From contig CAZLEA010000038.1 of NCBI GenBank assembly GCA_964558445.1, positions 1-14,824 of the forward strand: a stretch of 14,824 bases of DNA, written 5' to 3'. This document shows positions 1 to 6,472 of the stretch, in pieces. The notes beneath the pieces were generated by a model that saw nothing but the letters and a program-made list of their open reading frames with translations, was not told the DNA's origin and made no database searches. The first letter of the stretch is position 1. Every line of letters begins with the position of its first letter. The position numbers and the translations under genes were made by a program. Origin of the DNA: CAYXVJ01 sp964558445. GTDB lineage: Bacteria; Bacillota; Clostridia; Saccharofermentanales; Fastidiosipilaceae.

Positions 1-463
1 TACCCTGGCGATCGACTAAGAACTTGTTGAAGTTCCAAGTGATGCCGCGGCCGTCCGGGCCGGCTAATTCGCGGCTTCGCAGATAGAGCCTGTGGTCAGT
101 CGGTACGTCGACGAACTCGTCGTAGTCTGCCGCCTTCAGATAGCGATAGAGCGGATCTGTCTCTTCGCCGTTCACATCGATCTTCGCCATCACGGGGAAC
201 TCTACTCCGTAGTTCACACGACAGAATTCTTGTATCTCTTCGTTGGTCCCGGGCTCTTGTCCCTTGAACTGATTACAGGGGAAACCGAGTATCGTTAGGC
301 CCTTGTCGCCGTAGCTGCTATGAAGTGCCTGGAGCCCCTCATATTGATCCGTGAAGCCGCACTTGGAAGCGACGTTGACGATGAGTAGCACATCTCCTCG
401 ATAGTCGCTTAGCTGTATGTCGTTGCCCTTGGCATCTTTGATTATAAAATCATAAATACTCAT
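1..463 (-). CDS. Glutathione peroxidase family protein (thiol peroxidase type), 3' end cut by window edge
   Basis: Reduces hydrogen peroxide or organic hydroperoxides in the cytoplasm; bacterial non-selenium members usually take electrons from thioredoxin rather than glutathione. The 154 residues visible start MSIYDFIIKDAKGND and contain the family signatures: VASKCGFT with the peroxidatic residue as Cys35 (a normal TGC codon, not a selenocysteine TGA), FPCNQF with Gln65, and ITWNFNKFL with Trp143 and Asn144, which together give the Cys-Gln-Trp-Asn active site. Cys81 in EFCRVNYG lies about where 2-Cys family members keep the resolving cysteine, so a thioredoxin-dependent cycle is likely (inference). 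Only the last few residues of the usual 160-180 should be missing. The start ATG (461-463) has a weak GAGTGAG upstream. I see no convincing promoter for it in 464-600. The gene is transcribed divergently from rplY. Confidence 0.93.
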   Translation of the reverse strand, partial: MSIYDFIIKDAKGNDIQLSDYRGDVLLIVNVASKCGFTDQYEGLQALHSSYGDKGLTILGFPCNQFKGQEPGTNEEIQEFCRVNYGVEFPVMAKIDVNGEETDPLYRYLKAADYDEFVDVPTDHRLYLRSRELAGPDGRGITWNFNKFLVDRQG

Positions 464-607
464 AATTCTCACTCGATTCTCTCTAGGATTGTTACGAATT
501 TGTTAATAACCCGAAGGCATGCACGAAATACGAAACGGTTTAGCGTGATTCTGCTTCAAACAAAATACAGTTTAGACCAAAAGTAAACATTTGGCGGTAA
601 CTCAAGA

Positions 608-637
608 TTGGTGTTATCGTTTGATCTTTGTTACAAT
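608..637 (+). promoter_or_regulatory. Probable sigma-A promoter for rplY
   Basis: A good -10 box TACAAT lies at 632-637, with a weak -35 box TTGGTG at 608-613 and an 18-base spacer. Transcription would start near 644 and give a leader of about 95 bases. The rest of the 464-739 intergenic region is AT-rich and I see no gene in it. Confidence 0.45.
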
Positions 638-652
638 AGATGCGTTAAAAAA

Positions 653-695
653 CTTCCCCATCCTGGGAGGAAGATAGGCGGATAGGGTATTCGCC
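653..695 (+). promoter_or_regulatory. Two tandem hairpins in the rplY leader
   Basis: The first hairpin pairs CTTCCCC (653-659) with GGAGGAAG (666-673), with one bulged A and a six-base loop. The second pairs GGCGGAT (677-683) with ATTCGCC (689-695) around a five-base AGGGT loop, including one G-U pair. Both lie between the predicted transcription start and the ribosome binding site of the L25 gene. They could be a regulatory leader. No T-run follows either one, so they are not simple terminators. Confidence 0.4.
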
Positions 696-739
696 CACAA
701 TACTCAGCTAAGCTGTGATTACGAAAGTGAGGTAACAGG

Positions 740-1360
740 ATGATTTTGAAGGTAAGTACAAGAATTGACACAGGTACGATGTCTTCCAAGCAAGCGAGAC
801 GCAAGGGCAAGCTCCCTGCCACAATTTATGGTAAGGACTTCGAGCCGATCTCGGTTCTCGTAGACGACGTAGAGGCCAGAGGCGCGCTTCGCAAGCTCGG
901 CCGCAACGCGGTCTTGGATCTGGATATCGATGGCCAGAAGAAGCAGAAGGCCATGATGCAGTACGTGTCCTACGACGCGATCACACAGAATATTCTGAAT
1001 ATCGAATTCCGCGTCATTCGCGCCGGTGACCGTGTCCGTGTCAGCCTGCCGATCGTGATTACCGGTGGCGACAGCATCGTCGACGGTGACGTGCTCCATA
1101 CACTGCTCGAGCTGGCGGTCGAAGTACCGGCAGACAATATCCCGGCAGAGATTACGCATGACGTTACAGGCATGCAGGTTGGTGATGTGCTGACCGTTGC
1201 AGATCTCACAATCCCCAGTGACGTCACCTTGATGGTGGAAGAGGACGAGCCGGTTGTGTCGGTTGCGGCACAGCAGGTCTTCGAGGAGCCTGAGACCGAT
1301 GAGGACGCCGATGAGGCCGATGTCCCGACAGTTGACGAGGAAGCTTCTACGGAAGACTAA
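740..1360 (+). CDS. rplY: 50S ribosomal protein L25 / general stress protein Ctc (TL5 family)
   Basis: Binds 5S rRNA in the large ribosomal subunit; Bacillus homologues (Ctc) are also stress-induced. The 206-residue protein has the L25 beta-barrel at about residues 3-92, including the RRKGKLPATIYGKD segment, followed by the TL5/Ctc C-terminal beta domain at about 97-178 (VRVSLPIVITGG through VEEDEPVVSV). Residues 181-206 form a strongly acidic tail. The length is typical of the two-domain form rather than the roughly 95-residue single-domain form of E. coli. The ATG at 740 has a modest GTGAGGT site about 6 bases upstream. The gene stands alone. The long reading frame on the opposite strand (719-1375) is a shadow of its codon bias. 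Confidence 0.93.
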   Translation: MILKVSTRIDTGTMSSKQARRKGKLPATIYGKDFEPISVLVDDVEARGALRKLGRNAVLDLDIDGQKKQKAMMQYVSYDAITQNILNIEFRVIRAGDRVRVSLPIVITGGDSIVDGDVLHTLLELAVEVPADNIPAEITHDVTGMQVGDVLTVADLTIPSDVTLMVEEDEPVVSVAAQQVFEEPETDEDADEADVPTVDEEASTED

Positions 1361-1391
1361 ACGAGTCACTATCAATTTAGATCAAACCCTG

Positions 1392-1427
1392 ATCCCGGAA
1401 ATTGTTCATATGAATAGTCTCCGGGAT
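1392..1427 (+). terminator. Stem-loop after rplY, possible terminator
   Basis: ATCCCGGA (1392-1399) pairs perfectly with TCCGGGAT (1420-1427). The 20-base loop contains the palindrome TTCATATGAA (1405-1414). It begins 32 bases after the rplY stop codon, where a terminator would be expected, but the following TTGATTATG is only weakly T-rich. It may therefore be a weak or factor-assisted terminator. Confidence 0.4.
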
Positions 1428-1705
1428 TTGATTATGCATTATGATAGATGAAGCATTCGCCAAACTGCCTGTTCCGTGAGGTATCGAATCGATGATGCAT
1501 GAGACACTTAGACTTCGCCCCGTGGTAGAGACCGACTTGAGTCTTGACTAACTACATTTCCTACAGGCAAACTTGATGCACATCTTCGAAACTTGTCTGT
1601 GTCCGTGAAATTCTCTTGTATGTGTTGCGCGTTGTTGCGCTCGTAACCCCGCTTAATTGCCTAAAATAACTAATATTGCGCAACGAACTTTAGTGATCAG
1701 ATCCG
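1428..1705. other. Gene-free region upstream of the sugar transporter
   Basis: I find no credible coding sequence, RNA gene or recognisable riboswitch here. It is more AT-rich than the flanking genes. Its visible structure is the set of GTTGCGC motifs at 1624-1684, listed separately. The size and position fit a regulatory region for the downstream operon. Confidence 0.5.
1624..1684. promoter_or_regulatory. Three GTTGCGC motifs, candidate regulator binding sites
   Basis: GTTGCGC occurs at 1624-1630 and again at 1634-1640, two direct copies exactly 10 bases apart (one helical turn). A third copy lies inverted at 1678-1684, inside the perfect palindrome TTGCGCAA (1676-1683), which has the central CG typical of LacI-family operators. 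All lie 22-85 bases upstream of the -35 box of the transporter promoter. They are candidate sites for the LacI-type regulator at 5418-6413 or for an unlinked regulator. The assignment is inference. Confidence 0.4.
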
Positions 1706-1735
1706 TTGACTGTGTCATCTACACATCATTATAAT
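1706..1735 (+). promoter_or_regulatory. Sigma-A promoter of the transporter operon with a palindrome in the spacer
   Basis: The -35 box TTGACT (1706-1711) and perfect -10 box TATAAT (1730-1735) are separated by 18 bases. Transcription would start near 1742, giving a leader of about 60 bases before the ATG at 1805. An inverted repeat TGTGT-N5-ACACA fills 1711-1725, inside the spacer, where a bound repressor would block RNA polymerase. It is therefore a second operator candidate. Confidence 0.75.
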
Positions 1736-1804
1736 TTGGAAGGTGAACGAATAAGTGTAATTAGCCAGACGCTGAGCTACACAAGGCAACGAATGAGGTC
1801 AACA

Positions 1805-2734
1805 ATGGACACGAAACGCGGTTTATCCTTCGCGAAGAAAATAATTAAGTATCGAGTATTTCTCTTCATGCTTCTGCCTGCCATCATCTACACACTGGTC
1901 TTCAGCTACTACCCGATGACCGGTATTGTACTGGCGTTTAAGAAGTATAACTATGTCGACGGCATCTGGAAGAGCCCTTGGCACGGACTGGAGAACTTCA
2001 AGTTCTTCTTCAACTCCGGTCAAGCATGGCTTGTGACCAGGAACACGGTGCTCTACAACGTCGGCTTCATCATTATCAACACGGTCATGCAGATCGCGAT
2101 CGCAGTTATGCTAACCGAGATCAAGAACAAGCGCTTCGTCAAGGCCAGCCAATCGTTGATGTTCCTGCCTTACTTCATCTCTTGGGTCATCGTCGGCGTC
2201 ATGGCCTTCAACATCTTCAGCAGCGACTACGGTTTTATGAACCGGCTTATCGTCTCTCTTGGCGGACAGAAGATCTCCTTTTATAACAAGCCCGCCGCAT
2301 GGCCCTATATCATCATCTTCTTCAACATGTGGAAGAACATCGGTTATGGTTCCGTCATGTATCTGGCCGCGATTATGGGCATCGACACATCGATCTACGA
2401 GGCAGCCGGAATCGACGGTGCAAACGTCTTCCAGCGTATCTTCAAGGTCACGATTCCGTCTATCATGCCGACAACCATCATCTTGTTGCTACTCGCAGTC
2501 GGCGGTATCTTCAAGGGTAACTTCGACCTCTTCTATAACCTTGTCGGTAGCAACGGCTTGCTCTTCAGCCACACGGACGTCATCGACACCCTGACGTTTC
2601 GCTCGCTCATCAGCAGCAACAACCACGGTATGGCGGCGGCGATCGGGCTGTATCAGTCTGTCCTTTGCTTCGTAACCGTATTGTCCGTCAACGCGATGGT
2701 TCGTCGCTACGACCAAGACTATTCGTTGTTCTAG
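1805..2734 (+). CDS. Carbohydrate ABC transporter permease, LplB type (CUT1 family)
   Basis: Inner-membrane subunit of an importer for oligosaccharides, paired with the next gene. The 309-residue protein has about six hydrophobic helices (roughly 15-38, 84-104, 116-138, 166-188, 216-234 and 270-296). The EAA loop that contacts the ATPase starts at residue 199 (EAAGIDGANVFQRIFKVTIP). The N-terminal half, with FSYYPMTGIVLAFKKYN, matches the LplB/YtcP-like subgroup. I chose the ATG at 1805, which has GAGGT five bases upstream. The reading frame stays open back to a TTG at 1706, but that codon is part of the -35 box, so it cannot be the start of this transcript. First gene of the operon; the next gene follows after 13 bases. 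The substrate, galactan oligosaccharides, is inferred from the neighbouring hydrolases. Confidence 0.9.
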   Translation: MDTKRGLSFAKKIIKYRVFLFMLLPAIIYTLVFSYYPMTGIVLAFKKYNYVDGIWKSPWHGLENFKFFFNSGQAWLVTRNTVLYNVGFIIINTVMQIAIAVMLTEIKNKRFVKASQSLMFLPYFISWVIVGVMAFNIFSSDYGFMNRLIVSLGGQKISFYNKPAAWPYIIIFFNMWKNIGYGSVMYLAAIMGIDTSIYEAAGIDGANVFQRIFKVTIPSIMPTTIILLLLAVGGIFKGNFDLFYNLVGSNGLLFSHTDVIDTLTFRSLISSNNHGMAAAIGLYQSVLCFVTVLSVNAMVRRYDQDYSLF

Positions 2735-2747
2735 AGAGGGAGTAACT

Positions 2748-3677
2748 GTGAATCATACACAAACGATCCAACAGAAGAATCACATCAAACGAGGCGGCGA
2801 CGAGATTGCCCTGAATATCATCGCGTATAGCCTAACGACGATCATGGCCCTGCTCTGCTTGCTACCCTTCTTGATGGTCTTGTCCGGCTCCTTCTCGTCC
2901 GAGGAGGCGGTGACAAACTTCGGCTTCAGCCTCTTCCCACAAGACCTGAGCCTAGAGGCCTACAAGACGGTCTTCATCAAGCCGGGCGTCGTCCTTCGTG
3001 CTTATGTCAATACGATCAGCTTGACTCTGGTCGGCACGGCGCTCGGCCTCCTGCTGCAGACACTCACGGCCTACGTCTTGTCTCGCAAGGACTTCGAGTG
3101 GCGCAACAAGTTCTCGTTCTTCTTCTACTTCACGACGCTGTTCAACGGCGGCCTCGTGCCCTACTACATCCTCATGACGAGGACGCTTAACTTGGATAAC
3201 AGCTTCTTCTCGCTCTTACTGCCCCTCATGTTCAGCGTCTTCAACTTATTGATCATGAAGAGCTACATCATGGGTGTGCCGGATTCGCTCGTCGAAGCGG
3301 CGAAGATCGACGGTTGCGGCGAGTTTCGCATCCTCTTCCAGGTCGTGGTGCCGCTGATCAAGCCGGCGCTCGCCACGGTCGGTCTCTTCATCGCACTCGC
3401 TTACTGGAACGATTGGTATAACGCCATGCTCTTCATCGGTGACGAGACGAAGTATCCGCTCCAGTACTTCCTCTATCAGCAAGTCAACAACATCGAGGCT
3501 TACAAGCGCCTCATCGCCAGCGGTGCGGCAAGCGGCGCGGTCACATCCGTCAGCCTGCCCTCCCAGACCCTCAAGATGGCGCTTACCATCGTCGTCACGG
3601 GTCCCATCATCTTGGCCTTCCCTCTGGTGCAGAAGTACTTCGTACAGGGTATCACCATCGGTGCGGTCAAGGGTTAA
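2748..3677 (+). CDS. Carbohydrate ABC transporter permease, LplC type (CUT1 family)
   Basis: Second membrane subunit, which forms the heterodimeric channel with the upstream permease. It has 309 residues with hydrophobic helices at about 25-47, 87-110, 122-143, 152-171, 205-222 and 276-294. The EAA loop begins at residue 183 (EAAKIDGCGEFRILFQVVVP). The SSEEAVTNFGFSLFPQDLSLEAY type of periplasm-facing loop after helix 1, and the C-terminal KYFVQGITIGAVKG, are hallmarks of the LplC/YtcP subgroup (the latter of the wider CUT1 family). The start codon is GTG, supported by GGGAG (2738-2742) five bases upstream. No ATPase gene is present in the window, so a shared MsmX-like ATPase encoded elsewhere probably energises the transporter. 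Confidence 0.9.
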   Translation: MNHTQTIQQKNHIKRGGDEIALNIIAYSLTTIMALLCLLPFLMVLSGSFSSEEAVTNFGFSLFPQDLSLEAYKTVFIKPGVVLRAYVNTISLTLVGTALGLLLQTLTAYVLSRKDFEWRNKFSFFFYFTTLFNGGLVPYYILMTRTLNLDNSFFSLLLPLMFSVFNLLIMKSYIMGVPDSLVEAAKIDGCGEFRILFQVVVPLIKPALATVGLFIALAYWNDWYNAMLFIGDETKYPLQYFLYQQVNNIEAYKRLIASGAASGAVTSVSLPSQTLKMALTIVVTGPIILAFPLVQKYFVQGITIGAVKG

Positions 3678-3689
3678 ATCGATCCCAAG

Positions 3690-3718
3690 CAGGGCGGCAA
3701 TCAGCTGTAGCCGTCTTG
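3690..3718 (+). promoter_or_regulatory. Intercistronic hairpin between permease and binding-protein genes
   Basis: CAGGGCGGC (3690-3698) pairs with GCCGTCTTG (3710-3718) over nine pairs, two of them G-U, around an 11-base loop. No T-run follows. It sits in the 102-base gap between the second permease and the binding-protein gene. Hairpins in this position often mark mRNA processing or stabilise a segment so that binding protein is made in excess. That role is inference here. Confidence 0.4.
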
Positions 3719-3779
3719 TCTAGAGATAAATCATACGTATCAGACAGTTAACACGTTTCGATATTCATAGGAGGATATG

Positions 3780-5351
3780 ATGCGCAAAATCACAACCAGA
3801 CTCGCAGCTCTGCTCTTGAGCTCCGTTATGACAATAGGTCTCCTCGCCGCCTGCTCGAGCGAGGAGGCAGGTAAGCAGACCGAGGGTTCGAAGAATCCCG
3901 ATCAATCGCAAGCAGATGGCGGCGATACAGACACGAGCGAGCATGTCGAACTGAAGCTCTACTTGCTCGGCGACAGAAGTGCGGACTTCGATGAAGTCTA
4001 CGGCCAGATCAACGAGATCTTGACGGAGAAGATCAACGCCTCCGTATCGGTCGACTTCCTCTCCTGGGGCGAACACGAGACGAAGTACTCGCTGCTCTTC
4101 TCGAAGCAAGAAGATTTCGATTTGATCTTCACCGCGTCCGGCTGGGGTCACTACGAACAGACGGCAGCACTCGGCGGCTTCGAGGCGCTGTCCGAGGACT
4201 TCATCCAGACCTATGCGCCGGACATCTGGTCCGTTGTTCCCGAGATGGCCTGGGACCAGGCTCTAATCGACGGTAAGATCTACATGGTACCGAATTACCA
4301 GAATGAGTTTGGTCAAGATACCTTTGCTGTACGTGGCGACTTGATGGAAGCTTACGGCTTCGACGACATCACCAGCTGGGACGAATTGGTATCGTTTTAC
4401 GAGGCCTGTGCCGAGAACGGTGTCTATGCATCACAGGGCGGCCCCTACTACCAGTACTTCCAGGCAGCGGGCATGACGCTTCTGTCCGGTACGCCCAAGG
4501 CAGGTGAGATGATCCTCTACAACACGCAGGATCCGACCGACAGCAGCATCACCTATATCCTCGATTGGGACGGATTCGCTGACTATGCCCACCAGGTCAA
4601 GGCCCTAGCCGACGCCGGCGCATGGAGCCAAGACGTATTGAACTCGAGCGATGACAGGCAAACAGGCCTCCTGACCGGCCGCACCGCCACCATGGCATGG
4701 AACCTCGGCTCGACCCTGTTGTACGGTCGCCAGGCTAACGAAGAGCATCCGGAGTGGGCTGTCACCTTGATCGATCCGGTCAAGAGTCAGCCGAAGCAAG
4801 TCAATCGCTACACGAACAACGGTGTGGCAATCAACGTCAATAGTAAGAACAAGGAACGCGCCATGATGGCCCTAAACGAGTTCTACACAAACCCTGCCGT
4901 CCAGGATCTCGCGATGCTCGGCATCGAGGGCAAGCACTGGGAAGCCGTCGGCGATACGGAGTACAAGCTCCTCGACCAGTCGGGCTACGGCGTGAACAAC
5001 AACTGTAACTGGGGCTGGACGAACACAGATATTCGCAGAAGCGAGAGCATCGAGAATCGCACGGCTATCGATGACCGCCACGACGAGATCGAGGCCGCTT
5101 GGAATCAGAACATCAAGGAAGACCACATCTATGACGGTTTCAGCTTCGACAACAGTGCGGTGACGACGCAGGTTGCAGCGGTAGAGGCTACGGTCGATAC
5201 CTACTTCAATCCGCTCGTAAACGGTCTGGTCGATGACGTCGACTTGACACTCGAAGCGTTCGAGAGCGCGATGGAAGCAGCGGGCATCCGCGACATCCTC
5301 GCCGAGATCGATCGCCAGACACAAGAGTTCTGGTCCTCGAAGCAGGGCTAA
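3780..5351 (+). CDS. Lipoprotein extracellular solute-binding protein of the sugar ABC transporter (LplA/YtcQ-like)
   Basis: Captures the oligosaccharide outside the membrane and delivers it to the two permeases. With the start used here the protein has 523 residues, at the large end for CUT1 binding proteins but usual for the LplA/YtcQ group. It begins with a basic then hydrophobic signal peptide ending in the lipobox LLAAC, so Cys25 is the lipid-anchored first residue of the mature protein. A low-complexity acidic linker (about 26-55) follows. The body has typical features: ETKYSLLFSKQEDFDLIFTA, YTNNGVAINVNSKN, FYTNPAVQDLAMLGIEG and the C-terminal aromatic NNNCNWGWTN. Two adjacent ATG codons (3777 and 3780) are possible; AGGAGG at 3769-3774 leaves 2 bases to the first and 5 to the second, so I prefer 3780. 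A strong terminator follows the gene. Confidence 0.92.
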   Translation: MRKITTRLAALLLSSVMTIGLLAACSSEEAGKQTEGSKNPDQSQADGGDTDTSEHVELKLYLLGDRSADFDEVYGQINEILTEKINASVSVDFLSWGEHETKYSLLFSKQEDFDLIFTASGWGHYEQTAALGGFEALSEDFIQTYAPDIWSVVPEMAWDQALIDGKIYMVPNYQNEFGQDTFAVRGDLMEAYGFDDITSWDELVSFYEACAENGVYASQGGPYYQYFQAAGMTLLSGTPKAGEMILYNTQDPTDSSITYILDWDGFADYAHQVKALADAGAWSQDVLNSSDDRQTGLLTGRTATMAWNLGSTLLYGRQANEEHPEWAVTLIDPVKSQPKQVNRYTNNGVAINVNSKNKERAMMALNEFYTNPAVQDLAMLGIEGKHWEAVGDTEYKLLDQSGYGVNNNCNWGWTNTDIRRSESIENRTAIDDRHDEIEAAWNQNIKEDHIYDGFSFDNSAVTTQVAAVEATVDTYFNPLVNGLVDDVDLTLEAFESAMEAAGIRDILAEIDRQTQEFWSSKQG

Positions 5352-5363
5352 GATGATTGTACG

Positions 5364-5400
5364 AACCGGGGTGAGGGGTATGCCTTTGCCCCGGTTTTTT
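5364..5400 (+). terminator. Intrinsic terminator after the binding-protein gene
   Basis: AACCGGGG (5364-5371) pairs with CCCCGGTT (5389-5396) around a 17-base loop, and the 3' side runs directly into six T residues (5395-5400). It separates the transporter genes from the regulator and hydrolase genes. Those are then expressed by read-through or from a promoter I could not recognise. Confidence 0.85.
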
Positions 5401-5417
5401 GATTAGAGGAGGGGACT

Positions 5418-6413
5418 ATGACGATTGAGGAGATTGCACGTCACTTCGGTGTGTCCAAGAGTACGGTGTCTAGGGCTCTATCGGGCAAAGGACGCCTAAG
5501 TCCAAGCACTCGCGAGAAGATTCGCAGCTACGCAGGAGAACATGGTGTAGCCATGAGTGAGGATCCGACAGCTTCAGGGGAGCTGACCTACAACATCGGT
5601 GTCGTGATACCGGCTGATGCCTACACGACCAATACACCGTTCTTCCAGGAAGTGCTCCTGGGGATCAGCGAGGCGGCATCGACACAAAACTTCCACGTAG
5701 TCATCGCGACCGGCTCGATTCATGACATATCGGATGTCAAGCAATTGGTCGAGCGCCGCCGCGTCGACGCCATGATCCTACTCAGAAACGTCCAAGACGA
5801 CAAGGCAATCGATTACCTCGTATCCGAGAATTTTCCGACGGGTTTGTCCGGCGTCTGCGAATATGACGAGATCATCCAATTGGATACGAACAATTATGAA
5901 GCTTCGGAGAGTCTGAGCTCGATCTTGATCGGTCGAGGTTTCCGCCGCTTCACCTTCGTCATCGGCAACAAGAACTATCAGGTCAACATGGATCGCTACG
6001 ACGGCTTCGCCCGTGCGCTGACCCGCCAGGGCCTGTCGGTCGCAAGCCAGCAAGTATTTGTCGACTTCATCGACAACAGCGCGATTGATGACATCATCGA
6101 GGCTGTCAAGCTCGGCGAATCGGACTGTATCGTCTGCGGTGATGACGTGATCTGCGTCAAGCTCTTGTCGAGACTACAGGCCGAGGGTTATCGTATCCCA
6201 CAAGACATCGCGATCGCGTCGCTCTACAACAGCTCGATCCTGGACTTCGTCACACCGGCGATTACGGCGGTGAGCGTATCCGCGCGCCTGGTGGGCAATC
6301 AACTGGCCAAGCAGGTCATCAATCGCTGCCTTGGCAATCCCTACTCCGCGAAGACCTTGATCGATTATGAGATCTTGTTTCGCAGATCGACGGAGAAGCC
6401 CTACGCAACATAA
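5418..6413 (+). CDS. LacI/GalR-family transcriptional regulator
   Basis: Sugar-responsive DNA-binding protein, probably the local regulator of the galactan locus. Residues 2-21 (TIEEIARHFGVSKSTVSRAL) are a canonical LacI helix-turn-helix, extended by a third helix (STREKIRSYAGEHG). Residues 57-331 form the periplasmic-binding-protein-like sensor domain (YNIGVVIP to ILFRRST). The 331-residue length is normal. The linker at about 44-56 (VAMSEDPTASGEL) lacks the usual hinge-helix pattern of Asn-x-x-Ala-Arg-x-Leu, so minor-groove contact may differ. The ATG is preceded by AGGAGGGG (5407-5414). The gene lies immediately after the terminator of the transporter genes and 59 bases before the galactanase; a small hairpin CGGCT-ATA-AGCCG (6414-6426) directly follows its stop codon. 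The effector is unknown. Confidence 0.92.
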   Translation: MTIEEIARHFGVSKSTVSRALSGKGRLSPSTREKIRSYAGEHGVAMSEDPTASGELTYNIGVVIPADAYTTNTPFFQEVLLGISEAASTQNFHVVIATGSIHDISDVKQLVERRRVDAMILLRNVQDDKAIDYLVSENFPTGLSGVCEYDEIIQLDTNNYEASESLSSILIGRGFRRFTFVIGNKNYQVNMDRYDGFARALTRQGLSVASQQVFVDFIDNSAIDDIIEAVKLGESDCIVCGDDVICVKLLSRLQAEGYRIPQDIAIASLYNSSILDFVTPAITAVSVSARLVGNQLAKQVINRCLGNPYSAKTLIDYEILFRRSTEKPYAT

Positions 6414-6472
6414 CGGCTATAAGCCGCGATAGACAACATGAATCACATAAGAGAATCTGGAAGGATAACACG

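Noticed and set aside
719..1375. 218-codon open frame on the minus strand opposite rplY
   Set aside because: It is fully overlapped by a clear L25 gene. Composition is low-complexity His/Arg/Leu-rich with no recognisable domain, as expected for a codon-bias shadow.
1361..1705. Possible riboswitch or small RNA in the long intergenic region
   Set aside because: Only one good hairpin (1392-1427) is present. I see no conserved riboswitch core, and that hairpin fits better as the end of the rplY transcript.
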